64,000 bases of DNA from Orobanche coerulescens (GCA_033398695.1 CM065815.1:145125001-145189000); one strand, 5' to 3'. Positions 11,018 to 24,273 are shown, counted from the first letter of the stretch. Translations and numbers: made by a program. Notes: generated by a model not told the origin, from the letters alone.

Positions 11018-12723
11018 AAAACCTTCGTATGATGATGATGATGAAGAGCCCTTCGTTCCAAACACCGAAAGCATGGTGCCTCTACTTCACACGCCGGAAC
11101 TTGACGGAAAAATCAGCAAACTTCCTTTCTCTAAGAATGCGGCTAGGGAAGCTTGTAGGAATTTTTTCTCTCGATCTTTTCTACTAATAACTTGTCTCTA
11201 AGATCAAGTATATGCTGTAGAAAATTTTTCTCACTCTTGAAGCTCTCTTAAAAAACGAAATATTCACTTGGGGAAGGAAGAAGGAGACTTTTATGATTGA
11301 AAAGACTTTCTTTTCACAAATGATAACAAGCCTCACATGTAGAAGATGCTTTTAAAAGCATCTCTACACCTCACATGATCCCACAAGTGTATAGTATAAT
11401 GAGAGAGAGAGACAAAGTAGAGAGGAGGGGGGGGCTTATAGGGAATCTTCCAAGAAACGGGTCGAGTTAATTCGGCTCGTGTATTGGATGTTCGTCAAAC
11501 GAATCCCTCGTGAATCGGATGTCCGTCAAACGAATCCATTTTATTTCCAATGTGTTTATACTAATTAATTAATCCAATTAATTAGTTAAATCAAACACAA
11601 ATATACATTTCTCTAAGAAATATAATTTATGAATTAAAGTAATCACCCAGTAACTTACTTACAATTCATAAGACCGCTATTTGATTTATCCGATAAATCA
11701 CTAATATCTAATATTATAAGAGAGATTATTAATTCATATTTATCCATCAATGATCCTGTTGCGCGACTCCGTAGGTTCGTCTCAGCCGGCATTGGGAGGA
11801 ATCAATGAGTGCGGGCAGCACTTAGCCAGCCTAGCGGGCCGCACTGTAAACCCCGACTGAGAACGAAAGAACGAATCATTCCAGAACCATTATGTCATGA
11901 ATACCATATACGTATAGACCCTTCATCAGATGTCCCGGTCAAATCTTCGGGTCACGGTAAAGTCAAACTCTACTGTTGACTAGACTCTATACATGTGTTA
12001 ATGCAAATCAAGGCCGACTGATTAATAGTGTATCTAATACGACTATATCAGAATGCTTTGGCCAAAGACTTATGATCTTATTCGCCATTAACCGTATAGG
12101 ACATTCGCCTGCTCACTAACAGGAGATAGAATCCTTTCTTGGCGTACAAGAAAGATCGCTACTCGCCCGTATAGTCCGCACTTCGAGGTCGACTCAAGAA
12201 TTAAGCAAACGAGTCTAACTACTCTAATGACAAACTAAACGTCACAGCACATCTTCTCGAACCCTCAAGTCAAAGGTCCACGTATACTATCACAACCTTT
12301 CGATTCGTCATCGACTCTCCGAGAGTGAATACTGCAGTGACTGAATCGAGTATGAGTCGTGTTCGAGTATACTGGTCCCACCAATATACTTATAACTATG
12401 CTATCAATACGTGCACACGTCCTAGCATCAGTTATACAAGTCTTATTAAAACTTAATGTCCTGTTAAGTTTTATCGACTTGCGAACTAGTTAAGCATTCG
12501 AGCTCTAAACACTTCTAGTGCCCATCTCCTTATCTCCATAAGAAGTAGAATGTTCACTCTCAAATGCAAGGACTATTATTCTATATACCAAATCACAATG
12601 CCAGTGATATACAATAATATAGAAATAATAATTGCCTTATTAAATATAATATTCATAATTAAAATACAATTGCTCTCACTCTCGTATCCTCTGAGTGGCA
12701 TTCGAGGGCATATATTCCTAACA
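11018..12723 (-). repeat. Copia 3' LTR, inner 1.7 kb
   Basis: Continues the LTR after the CACTA insertion and ends ATTCCTAACA at 12723. It aligns with 18498-20185 with scattered substitutions. It has about 20 bp (around ctttctctaagaatgcgg) that the right LTR lacks. Confidence 0.92.
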
Positions 12724-12735
12724 ATCTCCCACTTG
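12724..12735 (-). other. Copia polypurine tract
   Basis: On the minus strand the purine-rich aagtgggagat directly abuts the 3' LTR (tgttaggaat). This is the expected site of plus-strand priming. Confidence 0.75.
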
Positions 12736-13579
12736 CACTCAATGCCACAAACTATGGTATCTAATACCCATACTCTCTAGATGTCTCTCTAAGACCTTCT
12801 GAGATAGTGGCTTGGTAAGCGGATCAAAGAACGTTATTTCTTTGTGTCTACTCTCTGCAGTGTAACATTCCCATCCCGAACCATTTCTCTAACAAAATGA
12901 TATTTTCGCAATATGTTTGGTGTTGTGGTGATCCCTAGGCTCCTTAGCCTCAGCAATGGCTCGTCGTTGTCACAAAACAAAGGTCACGGGCTTCTCTCGC
13001 ATTAGGAACCACTTGAAGTTCCTCAGTGAACTTCTTTATCCAAAAAGCTTCTTTAGCAGCCTCCGTGGATGCCTGATATTCGGCTTGACATGTAGAGATA
13101 GCAGTCGAACTTTGCTTGGCACTTCTCCAAGAAACTGCCCCACCATTCAGCGTAAAGATATACCCTGATGTGGACATCTGAGCATCTATGTCCCCCGAAA
13201 AATCTGAGTCTGTATAACCCATCACTCTTAGTTCTCCACCGCCATATGTAAGAACCAAGTCTTTAGTCCTCCTTAGGTACTTAAGAATGTTCTTTACAGC
13301 AGTCTAATATTCCTGCCCTGGATTTGACTGAAACCGACTTACTACGCTCACAGCATAGGCAATGTCTGGTCTAGTGCAAATCATTGCATACATAAGGCTA
13401 CCTACTGCCGAAGCATAAGGTACCTTGCTCATTTCCTTTCTATCTTCCTCACCTTGAGGACACATCTCTAAGGAAAGTTTTGCACCATGTTGCATAGGTA
13501 GAAACCCTCTTTTAGAATCTTCCATCCTAAATCGCTTCAGGATCTTTTCTATGTAGAGGGCTTGGGAAAGACCTAACAT
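12724..13579 (-). pseudogene. Copia RT C-terminal part and RNase H
   Basis: Segment 13579-13304 holds the Copia connection block (QALYIEKILKRFRM, then YASAVGSLMYAMICTRPDIAYAV). Segment 13258-12950 holds the RNase H with GYTDSDFSGDIDAQMSTSGY, SWRSAKQSSTAISTCQAEY. A stop separates them at 13304 (QEY*, on the minus strand). The tail continues in another frame to the end MGIRYHSLWH* at about 12750. Confidence 0.88.
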
Positions 13580-14496
13580 TCTTTTCGCTCTATCCCTAGA
13601 GAGACGAATACCTGAATATAGGTAGCTTCTCCCAAGTCTTTCATTGAGAACTCTTTAGAAAGCCAAGCTTTCACGTAATCGAGCATTCCTACGTCGTTTC
13701 CTATAAGTAGAATGTCATCTACATATAGTATTAAGAACGTAATTTTGCTCCCACTAACCTTCTTGTAAATACAGGGCTCTTCTTCGTTTTGGACAAAATC
13801 AAACTCTTTGACTGTCTCGTTAAAACGAAGATTCCAACTCCGTGAAGCTTGCTTCAGTCCATAAATGGCACGCTGAAGTTTGCATGCTTTATGAATATTG
13901 GTTTGAGATATGAATCCCTTAGGCTGTTCCATGTAAATCTCCTCCTCGATGAATCCATTTAGGAATGCCGTTTTCACATCCATTTGCCATATTTCATAAT
14001 CTAAGTGGGCTGCTATAGCAAGCATCATGCGAATAGACTTAATCATAGCTACAGGAGAGAAGGTCTCGAAGTAATCGATTCCTTCTCTTTGGGAATAACC
14101 CTTTGCCACAAGCCTGACCTTATAGGTATCAACCTTGCCATCTCCATCAGTCTTTCTCTTATAGATCCATTTGTTTCCAATAGGCACTATGCCTTTAGGA
14201 CGATCTACTAAAGTCCAGACCTGATTAGCATGCATTGAGTCTATTTCAGCTTCCATAGCTTCTTGCCACTTGGTGGAGTCAACGTCTACCATCGCTTGGT
14301 CGTATGTAGAAGGATCATTCTCTTGACTACTTTCTGTCATCTCATGGACACCCAGTTCCTCTTGATGCAGATATCCATACCTCTCAGGTATTTGAGAAAT
14401 TCTACTAGACTTGCGAGGTTGTGTTTGTATTTCAGAAGGTTGGGTTCTAATATCTTGCATAGGTGTCTCATTTGGTGTTTCTTTTATTTCTTCCAA
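13573..14496 (-). pseudogene. Copia reverse transcriptase (RVT_2)
   Basis: Open for 307 codons. Family blocks are in order: KWQEAMEAEIDSMHANQVW, GNKWIYKRK, RLVAKGYSQREGIDYFETFSPVA, QMDVKTAFLNG, YGLKQASRSWN and the catalytic YVDD in FLILYVDDILLIGND. The frame shifts at about 13600 after DLGEATY, where the next segment overlaps. The upstream end carries the acidic linker between integrase and RT. Confidence 0.9.
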
Positions 14497-14517
14497 AGAA
14501 ATATTTCTACCTGCCCC

Positions 14518-15198
14518 TCATTCCTGAATAAACTGATCTTCCAGGAAGTGTGCTTGTATAGCAACGATGATCCTATGATCTTCATACATGTAGAATAGAT
14601 ATCCCATGGAATCCCCTGGATATCCTATAAAACGACCTTTCACAGACCTAGTTTCCAATTTCTCTACTTTAGTCTTCTTGATATAAGCAGGGCATCCCCA
14701 AATCCTAATGTGATTAAGACTTGGTTTCCTACCACTCCACATCTCATTGGGAGTCTTAGGAACAGATTTGGAAGGACATCTGTTCAAGATATGCACAACA
14801 GTAAGGAGTGCGTAACCCCACAGATAAATCGGTAGATCAGTATAGTTAAGCATGGAGCGAACCATGTCCAACAAGGTTCGGTTCCTTCTTTCTGATACAC
14901 CATTTAATTGTGGAGTAGCTGGAGGAGTGAATTGTGACACTATTCCTAGTTCTTTTAAGAACTCATCAAATTCAGTACTCATGTACTCACCACCCCGGTC
15001 TGACCGAAGAGTCTTAACACGGTTACCTGTTTGATTTTCAACTAGGGCTTTAAATTCCTTGAATTTATCAAAAGCTTCAGACTTATGTTTCATTAAGTAC
15101 ACGAATCCATACCTGGTATGGTCATCAGTAAATGTAATGAAATATTGAAAACCGTCTCGTGCCACTTCAAAAGGGCCACAGACGTCGGTATGGATCAA
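14518..15198 (-). pseudogene. Copia integrase core
   Basis: Contains the DDE-type core: HTDVCGPF (first Asp), [14 protein letters not shown] (second Asp), and [14 protein letters not shown] (Glu), then the conserved [29 protein letters not shown]. It overlaps the upstream segment in another frame, so a single-base lesion lies near 15190. Stop at 14518. Confidence 0.9.
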
Positions 15199-15700
15199 TC
15201 CAAGTTTTCAAAGACTCTTTCAAAAGTCCTGCGAAGGGTAACTTAGTCATTTTGCCTTGAAGGCAAGATTCACAAGTTGGATAGGGATCTGATCCCAATG
15301 GACCTGTAAGCCCATCTTTCTCCATTTTATGAACCTTGGTCTGACCGATATGACCAAGTCTAAGATGCCACTTAAGTGCTTGGTTCGTTTCATCCCTACC
15401 ACGCTTCATAGTTATAGTGTTCACAGTTATTTTATTATTTAAATTTAAATGGTATAAACCATTTAATAATGTAGCAGTACCAACCAATTTATTTTTGAAA
15501 TAAATACGACATGACCCATCTCCAATAAAGAAGTGAAATCCCTTTCGGTCCATGACCGGAATTGATACAATATTCGTGTGCCCCTTGGGCAAAACAAGTA
15601 CATCATCTAAAGTAAGAATAAAACCAGATTCTAAATCCAACATAAGGGATCCGATATCAGAAGCCTCGACACTATGCCCACTTCCGACGGTGACCATCAC
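15167..15700 (-). pseudogene. Copia protease remnant / GAG-pre-integrase
   Basis: LDDVLVLPKGHTNIVSIPVMDRKG followed by the HLRLGHIG...CESCLQGKMTKLPF zinc-binding block (H-X-H, C-X2-C) of GAG-pre-integrase. The protease active site expected just upstream (around 15700-15780) is not readable in one frame. Confidence 0.85.
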
Positions 15701-15816
15701 CTCCCCGAATCCGACTTCCTACTTGCTCCGCATCCCGATTCATTGTACAAATGTGAGAACTCGCACTTAATCAAGTATCCAAGAAGTAGAATATACATTC
15801 TGAGAACAATTTGTTT

Positions 15817-16664
15817 CTAAAACCGGTAGTTACTGCACCAAGGCGCATTACGGTCAAGCTTTGACAAGACCTCTTCCAAAGGGCCTAGCTCACCGCAGTT
15901 GAGGCATACATCCGTTTTCTTGGGCCCCTTGCTCTTTTGAACCATTGGGGCCTTGCCCTTTCCCTTGTCGATCTTGGCTATTGGACCTAACTGCTTCTTG
16001 TTCTTTTTCTTCTTATTCTTGGATTTCCAAGTCCCAGAATAAATCATAAGTGCAGCTTCCTTTCCCTTTGTCTTCATCTGAGACTGGCGTCGGTTTGTTC
16101 ATTAGCTTGACTAAGTTACATGCAATCTCATTGCAGTTGAAGTTCATGATAAATTGTGAAAAGGAGTCAGGAAGTGACTGCAGGATAAGGTCAGTTTGGA
16201 GAGATGCATGCATCTGAAAATCAAGAGCTTCCAATCTCTCAATCATCGAGATCATCTTGAGGACATGGTCCCCAACCCTCTCTCCTTCCTTCATCCTGGC
16301 GCCGAATAATTGCTTTGATATCTCATATCTAGCAGTTCGGCTATGCTCTCCATAGAGCTCAGCCAGGTGCGCTAAGATGGCTCGTGAAGACGTCATCTTT
16401 TCATGGGCACGTTGAAGCTCATTGGTCATTGAGCCTAACATGTACCCTTGCACTCTTATGTCGTCTTTTACCCATTTCTCATGGGCATCGACATCTTCCT
16501 GATTGGCTCGGGTTCTTGCAGGAGCCGCTGGGATGTCCGCCTCCAAGACGTATCCCAGCATTTCCATAGTTAGGACAATCCTCAAGTTCCGAAGCTAGTC
16601 CACATAGTTCGGACCAGTCAGGACGTTCTTTTCAAGTAGTATAGCGAGTGAGTTCATTGTCATA
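15817..16664 (-). pseudogene. Copia gag (UBN2 type)
   Basis: A start at 16664 gives MTMNSLAILLEKNVLTGPNYVD, then a TAG stop at 16597-16595 where the family has Trp, then 190 open codons with YMLGSMTNELQRAHEKM and LFGARMKEGERVGDHVLKMI. A frame change near 16050 leads to a Lys-rich tail with a defective CCHC knuckle (CLNCGELG, no His). Confidence 0.85.
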
Positions 16665-18350
16665 TTGAGAGTTTTGTTAACTGCAGAGAATAATTTGAGA
16701 TTCGTTAGTGTTTGTTTAATTATGATCCGAGTAAAGAATTTAAGGACTTTCTTTATTCATAACTCGGCTCCCACTATTTTATCGGTATTTACACACTCCC
16801 ATGTTAAATCCGGAAGTCTTGGGTGACTTCATAGTGGTGATCGATTTCTTTACAAAGTTTAATAGAGGGCAACCCATACGATTTATATTCTATTATTCTT
16901 TATAAAGTGGTGTCTAATACCAACCCATCTAATGGATGATTCGATCTTCTTTTACCCCTAGTTCACTTGCCCTCAACCCATTCGGTTTCTATGGCTCGCT
17001 GAACTATCTAAGTTTAAACCGTCAACTCCTATTAGTCTGACAATTGAATCTTACCCGGCAACCCATACGGTTTATAGGGGTTTGATTTGTCACAACCAAA
17101 GGCATCTAATGCACTCTAGGAATTTATCAACTTTCCCCAAAAATATTACCCCGACATACTCGGAAGAATAATATTCCGGTTTAGATTTCAATTTTCCATG
17201 AGTTTGACGGAGGGTAGGAAACCTCGTAACCTTTATAACTTAGTGTTTGTAAGTGGGAGTATTAACGCGATTATATGTTACACTTTGCACATTAATCCGT
17301 TTATAAGCGCGGTTTGTGGTTTGTCAATCATTCAAAATTAAAAACAATAAATAGCAACCTAGTTACTACCAACATATAGCTCATGGACTTTTTCCTAAGT
17401 ATTGGGCCAAGCCAAATAAAGAAAGGAAAAATACAGTATTGATTCTTCGTCTTCTAGTCGGTCGTCTTCGGTCTTCGTCATAGCCATATGAATAATTACA
17501 TCATTGAACAATACGTCCTATTATACATATTTTCTAGTAAAAATAAATAGGCTCAAAACGGCCTTTACAACCATATCGAATCGAACAAATCAACAACTAA
17601 GTCCACAAGCTATATCACCATCACATAAGGCATTCCATACAACATGTAACGGTAAATGAAATTAAATAATCAACTAATATATTAATCCAATTAATATAAA
17701 AATTAATCTATTTAATTTCTACAATATTAATCAAATTAATATTTATAATCGTCATTTTAATCCGTTCAAAGTAATCCGGACAAAACAATATTCTCGTCTA
17801 ATAATTTCCCTTAATAAAAAATATTCCAAATATTTTATTAAATCCAATTAAATCCAATTTAAATTTCGAAAATTATTACAACAAAATATAAACACAAAAA
17901 TGGAGTCCCGGAAAATCCAAGATCGCCCACAACACGGCCGATTCAAAATCGGGCCGAAACCCGAGAACCGCCGGACCGAGTCACTCTCGGCCATCGCCGG
18001 CAGTGGCCGAGCTGCTGATAAGAGCCTACCGAGTCACTCTCGGGCCGGCGAGCGGCCAGCAAGCTGCTGCCACGGCACTGCGTCTTAAATGCGGTATTCG
18101 TGTTTAACCCCCGTTTTTCTCATTTTTTCGACTCGCTTCCAAAACGAAAAAGTTTCTTAACTTCATGAAGAACTTATAAATCAACAAAAATCAAAATTTT
18201 CAGATTTATAATTCACATAAAATAGTCGAAACTTGACTTACTATGAACGATTAAATTTCTTCGATTATATCTATTATGATTCTAAATCATAAACATCATC
18301 AAATAACATTCCAAATACAAAGATGATCGTATATACGATATATTTAACCT
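16665..18350 (-). other. Copia 5' leader, no coding seen
   Basis: About 1.7 kb between PBS and gag. It includes AT-rich repeats of ttaat/attaa near 17650-17850 and a GC-rich patch at 17920-18080. I found no reading frame with recognisable similarity. Confidence 0.6.
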
Positions 18351-18363
18351 GGCTCCGATACCA
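18351..18363 (-). other. Copia primer-binding site (initiator-Met tRNA)
   Basis: On the minus strand TGGTATCGGAGCC follows the LTR end after one base. It matches the plant tRNA-iMet 3' end except for one position. Confidence 0.88.
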
Positions 18364-18364
18364 C

Positions 18365-20185
18365 TGTTGGGATTCCACAGAAAATAAACGCAGTGGAAGA
18401 ATAAACGGAATCCCTAAGAGGATCGATCAAGTAACGTATATACGAAAAGAAACACGAAGATCAAGGAATCAAAGTCCCATACCTTTGATGTCTCTGAAAA
18501 ACCTTCGTATGATGATGATGATGATGAAGAGCCCTTCGTTCCAAACACCGAAAGCATGGTGCCTCTACTTCACACGCCGGAACTTGACGGAAAAATCAGC
18601 AAACTTCTAGGGAAGCTTGTAGGAATTTTTTCTCTCGATCTTTTCTACTAATAACTTGTCTCTAAGATCAAGTATATGCTGTAGAAAATTTTTCTCACTC
18701 TTGAAGCTCTCTTAAAAAACGAAATATTTACTTGGGGAAGGAAGAAGGAGACTTTTATGATTGAAAAGACTTTTTTTTCACAAATGATAACAAGCCTCAC
18801 ATGTAGAAGATGCTTTTAAAAGCATCTCTACACCTCACATGATCCCAAAAGTGTATAATATAATGAGAGAGAGATACAAAGTAGAGAGGAGGGGGGGCTT
18901 ATAGGGAATCTTCCAAGAAACGGGTCGAGTTAATTCGGCTCGTGTATTGGATGTTCGTCAAACGAATTCCTCGTGAATCGGATGTCCGTCAAACGAATCC
19001 ATTTTATTTCCAATGTGTTTATACTAATTAATTAATCCAATTAATTAGTTAAATCAAACACAAATATACATTTCTCTAAGAAATATAATTTATGAATTAA
19101 AGTAATCACCCAGTAACTTACTTACAATTCATAAGACTGCTATTTGATTTATCCGATAAATCACTAATATCTAATATTATAGAGAGATTATTAATTCATA
19201 TTTATCCATCAATGATCCTGTTGCGCGACTCTGTAGGTTCGTCTCAGCCGGCATTGGGAGGAATCAATGAGTGCGGGCAGCACTTAGCCAGCCTAACGGG
19301 CCACACTGTAAACCCCGACTGAGAACGAATGAACGAATCATTCCAGAACCATTATGTCATGAATACCATATACGTATAGACCCTTCATCAGATGTCCCGG
19401 TCAAATATTCGGGTCACGGTAAAGTCAAACCCTACTGTTGACTAGACTCTATACATGTGTTAATGCAAATCAAGACCGACTGATTAATAGTGTATCTAAT
19501 ACGACTATATCAGAATGCTTTGGCCAAAGACTTATGATCTTATTCGCCATTAACCGTATAGGACATTCGCCTGCTCACTAACAGGAGATAGAATCCTTTC
19601 TTGGCGTCTGATAAAGATGCTACTCACTGTATAGTCCGCACTTCGAGGTCGACCCAAAGAATTAAGCAAATGAGTCTAACTACTCTAATGACAAACTAAA
19701 CGTCACAGCACATATTCTACCGAACCCTCAAGTCAAAGGTCCACTTATACTATCACAACCTTTCGATTCGTCATCGACTCTCCGAGAGTGAATACCGTGC
19801 AGTGATCAATCGAGTATGAGTCGTGTTCGAGTATACCGTCCCACTAATATACTTATAATCTGTGCTATCAAGACGTACACGCCCTAGCATCGCTTATACA
19901 AGTCTTATTAAAACTTAATGTCCTGTTAAGTTTTATCGACTTGCGAACTAGTTAAGCATTCGAGCTCTAAACACTTCTAGTGCCTATCTCCTTATCTCCA
20001 TAAGAAGTAGAATGTTCACTCTCAAATGCAAGGACTATTATTCTATATACCAAATCACAATGCCAGTGATATACAATAATATAGAAATAATAATTGCCTT
20101 ATTAAATATAATATTCATAATTACAATACAATTGCTCTCACTCTCTCATCCTCTGAGTGGCATTCGAGGGCATATATTCCTAACA
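18365..20185 (-). repeat. Copia 5' LTR
   Basis: Complete 1821-bp LTR from TGTTGGGATT to CCTAACA, followed by the target duplication agttc. It is uninterrupted and pairs with the split left copy. Confidence 0.94.
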
Positions 20186-20190
20186 AGTTC

Positions 20191-21479
20191 GCGATACGAA
20201 ACTCACGGCAATGTATCCCTAGAGGCCCCTTCGGACCGTCCCTAGGTGAACATACACATATCCATCCACAACAACCACAATACAGCCATAATTCAAATAC
20301 TAGAACATGTAAACAAATGTAAAGTACTTGCCTTTGTGACATCTTCGAAGAATCGGAAGTGAAAAATGACTACAGATGATCCGAGTGGAAGACGACGGTT
20401 CCTAACGAAGAATTAACATAACTCAGTCCCAACGGACATCAATAAACGAAAGGAATACTCCCATAACCCCGATTACAATTCACGACAATAGACGTTCAAT
20501 CGATACGGGCGAGGGTTTACGCAAAATCTCCCCGTATTGATAATTCACGGATTAAATCGAAGAAAACGTATTGGGAATCATCCAATAACAACAATCGGTA
20601 AGAAGTTTCGCAACATACATGAACAATTCGGAATCAATCACAAAAAACCGGGAAAAAACCCCAATTTATACGAGTTAGGGTTCCTGAAGAAAATACCTCG
20701 GATTCGGATGATGGAGGATGATTACGCTGATGGTGATATGCTACTACGATTCTACGGTGATGGAACACGACAAATTCTCCGATCAAAACTGAAGGAATCG
20801 CCTCTGGAGTCGCCCCGTGAAGAAAAACGAAAGGAAGGATAGAAAATGAGGTCTTGGACATCGCATTGCTTTAAAGCAATGGTCATTCGGCCAGAATAGG
20901 GACACTTACGGCCGTAACATGGCCAACTTACGGCCGTAACCACGGGTGTGGCCGTAACACCCTACCGACAGAAGATCGGGTACCGGCCCAAACGATTCCG
21001 GATGACCCCGAAACCCGGACCTGCTATCGAACCAAAAATACGACTACGAAGAATATTCAATGACGAGTCTAACCATCACAAGAAAACATCAATCCGACTA
21101 CCCGGGAATCCGAAATACGACAACGAATATGAAATTCCCTAAACTTATAGGAAATTATGAAAATAACCCAAGCATCCGAAAATCACGATACGACGTCGGA
21201 TTTGCAAACCGAAAGTCTCAACACGACCAACTCAATCATACGAACTTGTACAAACCATGAAACCACGAAAATGAACGAGTTTTACGAGAATCGAACGCTC
21301 ATACGGCAAAACATATCATAAAATGGAATCACGTGAAAACTTCACCAAAACTCGTCCGAATGGAAAAACTCCATGAATAAAGTAGATTCAAAATGTCGAA
21401 ATGGTTACAAGCGAGTCGATAAAAGTACACATATACCAAAAATGGAAACTGCTTAAAATAGAAAGTTACGGATATTACA
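20191..21479 (-). repeat. Element A 3' LTR, second part
   Basis: Resumes the LTR after the Copia element (gcgatacgaaactcacggc) and ends GGATATTACA at 21479. It contains two perfect TTACGGCCGTAA palindromes at 20906-20917 and 20928-20939 and degenerate ones around them. Confidence 0.93.
20906..20960. repeat. Palindrome cluster TTACGGCCGTAA in element A left LTR
   Basis: Two perfect 12-bp palindromes 22 bp apart, plus a half-site (gtggccgtaacac) near 20948. The right LTR has more copies at the matching place. Confidence 0.85.
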
Positions 21480-21516
21480 TTCTCCCCCTCTAAAATAAAG
21501 TTTCGTCCCGAAACTT
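21480..21516 (-). promoter_or_regulatory. Element A polypurine tract and adjacent stem-loop
   Basis: On the minus strand agagggggagaa abuts the 3' LTR. Just upstream of it, 21498-21516 is a perfect 8-bp stem AAGTTTCG / CGAAACTT with a three-base loop. The same stem stands next to the PPT in elements C and D. Confidence 0.8.
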
Positions 21517-21949
21517 AAGAATTGAAAAGCTCGGGGTGCCTCGAACGCATATCCTCCTCTAACTCCCACGTCGCTTCTTCTACTCCGTGTCTCGACCATT
21601 GCACCTTAACCAAAGGAATGGTTTTGTGCCTTAATTGTTTGTCTCGACGCTCCAAAATCTTGACGGGCCTCTCCTCAAACGTAACATCCTTCTCGATCTC
21701 CACGTCTCCAAAATCAATAATGTGGGACGGGTCCGGAACATACTTCCTCAGCTGGGAGACGTGAAATACGCTATGAACATGACTCAATGACGGAGGCAAA
21801 GCCAAACGGTACGCCAACTCACCGACTCTCTCTAATATCTCGAAGGGCCCAATATACCTCGGACTGAGCTTCTTTTTTTTCCCAAAACGGAAAACTCCCT
21901 TCGTCGGGGATACCCTCAACAGAACATGATCTCCCACCTCGAACTCCAA
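21515..21949 (-). pseudogene. Element A integrase C terminus with chromodomain-like tail
   Basis: Open for 144 codons: [41 protein letters not shown], then FHVSQLRKYVPDPSHI, then VQWSRHGVEEATWELEEDMRSRHPELF, the truncated chromodomain of Tekay-type chromoviruses. The upstream pol segment ends in another frame at 21916; CAAAG where CAAAAG is expected suggests a one-base loss near 21970. Confidence 0.88.
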
Positions 21950-23418
21950 AGGTCGACGTCTAACATCCGCATAAGACTTTGTCGACTCTGAGTAGCCAAC
22001 ATCCTCTTTCTAATCAACTCAACTTTCTCCCTCGTCTCCAACACGAGGTCTGGTTCAGTGCCAACTAAATCGGACGGCTCATCCCAACATATCGGTGATC
22101 GGCAACGTCTGCCATAAAGTGCCTCATACGGTGCCATCTTAATCGACGCATGCCAGCTATTATTGTAAGTAAACTCAATCAAGGCCAAATGTTCCTCCCA
22201 GTCACTACTCCAATCTAACGCACACGCGCGCAATATATCCTCGAACGTTTGAATAGTATGCTCGGACTGCCCATCGGTCTGGGGATGGAATGAAGTGCTC
22301 AAACATAACTGTGTCCCCAATGCCTTATGTACCGCCTGCCAAAAATGCGATACAAATCGGCCATCTCTGTCCGAAATAATGGTCTTCGGCGTACCATGAA
22401 GTCTCACTATCTGCGCGATAAAAATACGAGCCAATTTTTCTGGGCCCCAAGTATCCTTGATGCCCAGAAAATGCGCCGACTTAGTCAGTCGGTCTACAAT
22501 CACCCACACCATATTCATACCCGTCTTCGTCCTCGGCAAACCCGTGACAAAATCCATAGAGATATCCTCCCACTTCCACTCTGGGACGGGGAGTGGTTTC
22601 AACAACCCGGCTGGCCCCTGATGCTCAATCTTGACTTGCTGACAAGTCAAACACTTAGCCACAAACTGAACTACCTCATTCTTCATGTCGTTCCACCAGA
22701 AATTTTTCCTCAAATCTTTATACATTTTACTCGAGCCCGGATGGACTGAGTAAGGTGACGCATGGGCCTCTCGCATAATACTCAGTCTCAATCCTGAGTC
22801 GTTCGGAACACACAACCGGCCTCGGAATCTCAACACACCGTCCTCATGAATAATGAATCCCGGGGCTTTCCCCTTTCCTACACTCTCTCGGAGCTGAATA
22901 CACATCGGGTCCTCCAACTGTCCCGATTTAATATCATCGACCAGAGATGAAGAAATTTCAAGAGTACGCAACTGCCCGGAACTCTCTGGTAGTACAACCT
23001 CAATGCTCAACCTCATAAACTCTCGCTGAAGTCCCGACTGGGCCGTAAGCAACTCAAGCGCCCGAAGCGCTACCGATTTCCGGCTCAAGGCATCTGCCAC
23101 CACATTTGCCTTACCCGGATGATATAGAATCTCGAGGTCGTAGTCCTTAATCAACTCCAACCATCTCCTCTGTCTCATATTAAGCTCTTTCTGGGTGAAA
23201 ATGTACTTCAGGCTCTTGTGATCGGTGAAAATCTGACACGACGAGCCATACAAGTAATGACGCCAAATCTTCAACGCAAATACAACTGCGGCCAACTCAA
23301 GATCGTGCGTAGGGTAATTCAACTCGTACGGTTTCAACTGACGGGAAGCATAGGCAATCGTCCTCCCGTTCTGCATAAGTACACATCCGAGCCCTTGGCC
23401 CGAAGCATCACTGAAAAC
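21916..23418 (-). pseudogene. Element A RNase H and integrase
   Basis: RNase [54 protein letters not shown]. Integrase: zinc domain [17 protein letters not shown]...[12 protein letters not shown], core [16 protein letters not shown] (Asp), [15 protein letters not shown] (Asp), [17 protein letters not shown] (Glu). The segment is in the same frame as the RT segment upstream, separated by one TAG at 23421-23419. Confidence 0.92.
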
Positions 23419-24273
23419 CTAGAAACCCTCATTACCACTCGGTAAAGCCAAAACAGGAGCGGTCGTCAACCGCTTCTTCAACTCCTCAAAACTATTCTGC
23501 CTCTCATCGGTCCACACAAACTTCTCTGACTTCTGTAACAACTGAGTCAGTGGTCGAGCGAGCTTAGAGAACCCCTCGACGAATCTACGGTAATACCCGG
23601 CTAATCCCAGAAAACTGCGGACCTCCTTCACGTTCTTGGGCGGCGCCCAATCCAACACTGCCTCCACCTTATGTGGGTCCACACGAACACCCTCGGCCGA
23701 GATCACATGACCGAGAAACATAACCTCCCGCAACCAAAACTCACACTTTGAGAACTTCGCAAAAAGATGCTGAGTTCTCAAAATGTCTAACACGATATGC
23801 AAATGACGGGCGTGCTCCTCCTCGCTCCTCGAGTAAATCAGGATGTCATCGATAAAAATGACTACACATTTATCGAGGTACTCGATAAAGACTTTGTTCA
23901 TAATCTGCATGAACACGGATGGTGCGTTGGTTAGCCCAAAAGGCATAACCACAAACTCGTAGTGACCGTATCTCGTCCGAAAGGCCGTCTTCGGAATATC
24001 GGTATCCTTCACTCGGAGCTGATAATACCCCGATCTCAAATCAATCTTCGAAAACACGGTTGCCCCTTGCAACTGGTCAAACAAGTCATCAATCCTCGGG
24101 AGCGGATACTTGTTTTTGATGGTCACTTTGTTCAACTCTCGGTAGTCGATACACAAACGAAGTGACCCATCCTTATTCTTCACAAACAGGACCGGTGCGC
24201 CCCAAGGTGAAGCACTCAGTCGAATATATACCATGTATAGCAAATCTCCCAACTGTTTCTTCAACTCAAGCAT
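23419..24273 (-). pseudogene. Element A reverse transcriptase
   Basis: [52 protein letters not shown], and the catalytic FIDD in [12 protein letters not shown] are all present. It ends at an in-frame TAG after GNEGF. The upstream gag-protease frame is offset by one base near 24310. Confidence 0.92.

Larger units (their letters stand above)
2745..20185 (-). mobile_element. Copia LTR retrotransposon inserted in element A's left LTR
   Basis: Ends are TGTTGGGATTCC...ATTCCTAACA, flanked by the 5-bp duplication agttc (2740-2744 and 20186-20190). Coding is on the minus strand: PBS 18351-18363, gag, GAG-pre-integrase, integrase, reverse transcriptase, RNase H, then a polypurine tract at about 12724-12733. 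The gene order integrase before RT identifies Copia. LTRs are about 1.82-1.84 kb. The left LTR is split by a CACTA transposon. Several frameshifts and a stop in gag show the copy is dead. Confidence 0.93.

Noticed and set aside
17900..18088. Small GC-rich ORF in the Copia leader
   Set aside because: Opposite strand to the element, no similarity, composition-driven.
22327..22749. Plus-strand ORF opposite element A integrase
   Set aside because: Shadow of a well-identified integrase on the minus strand.
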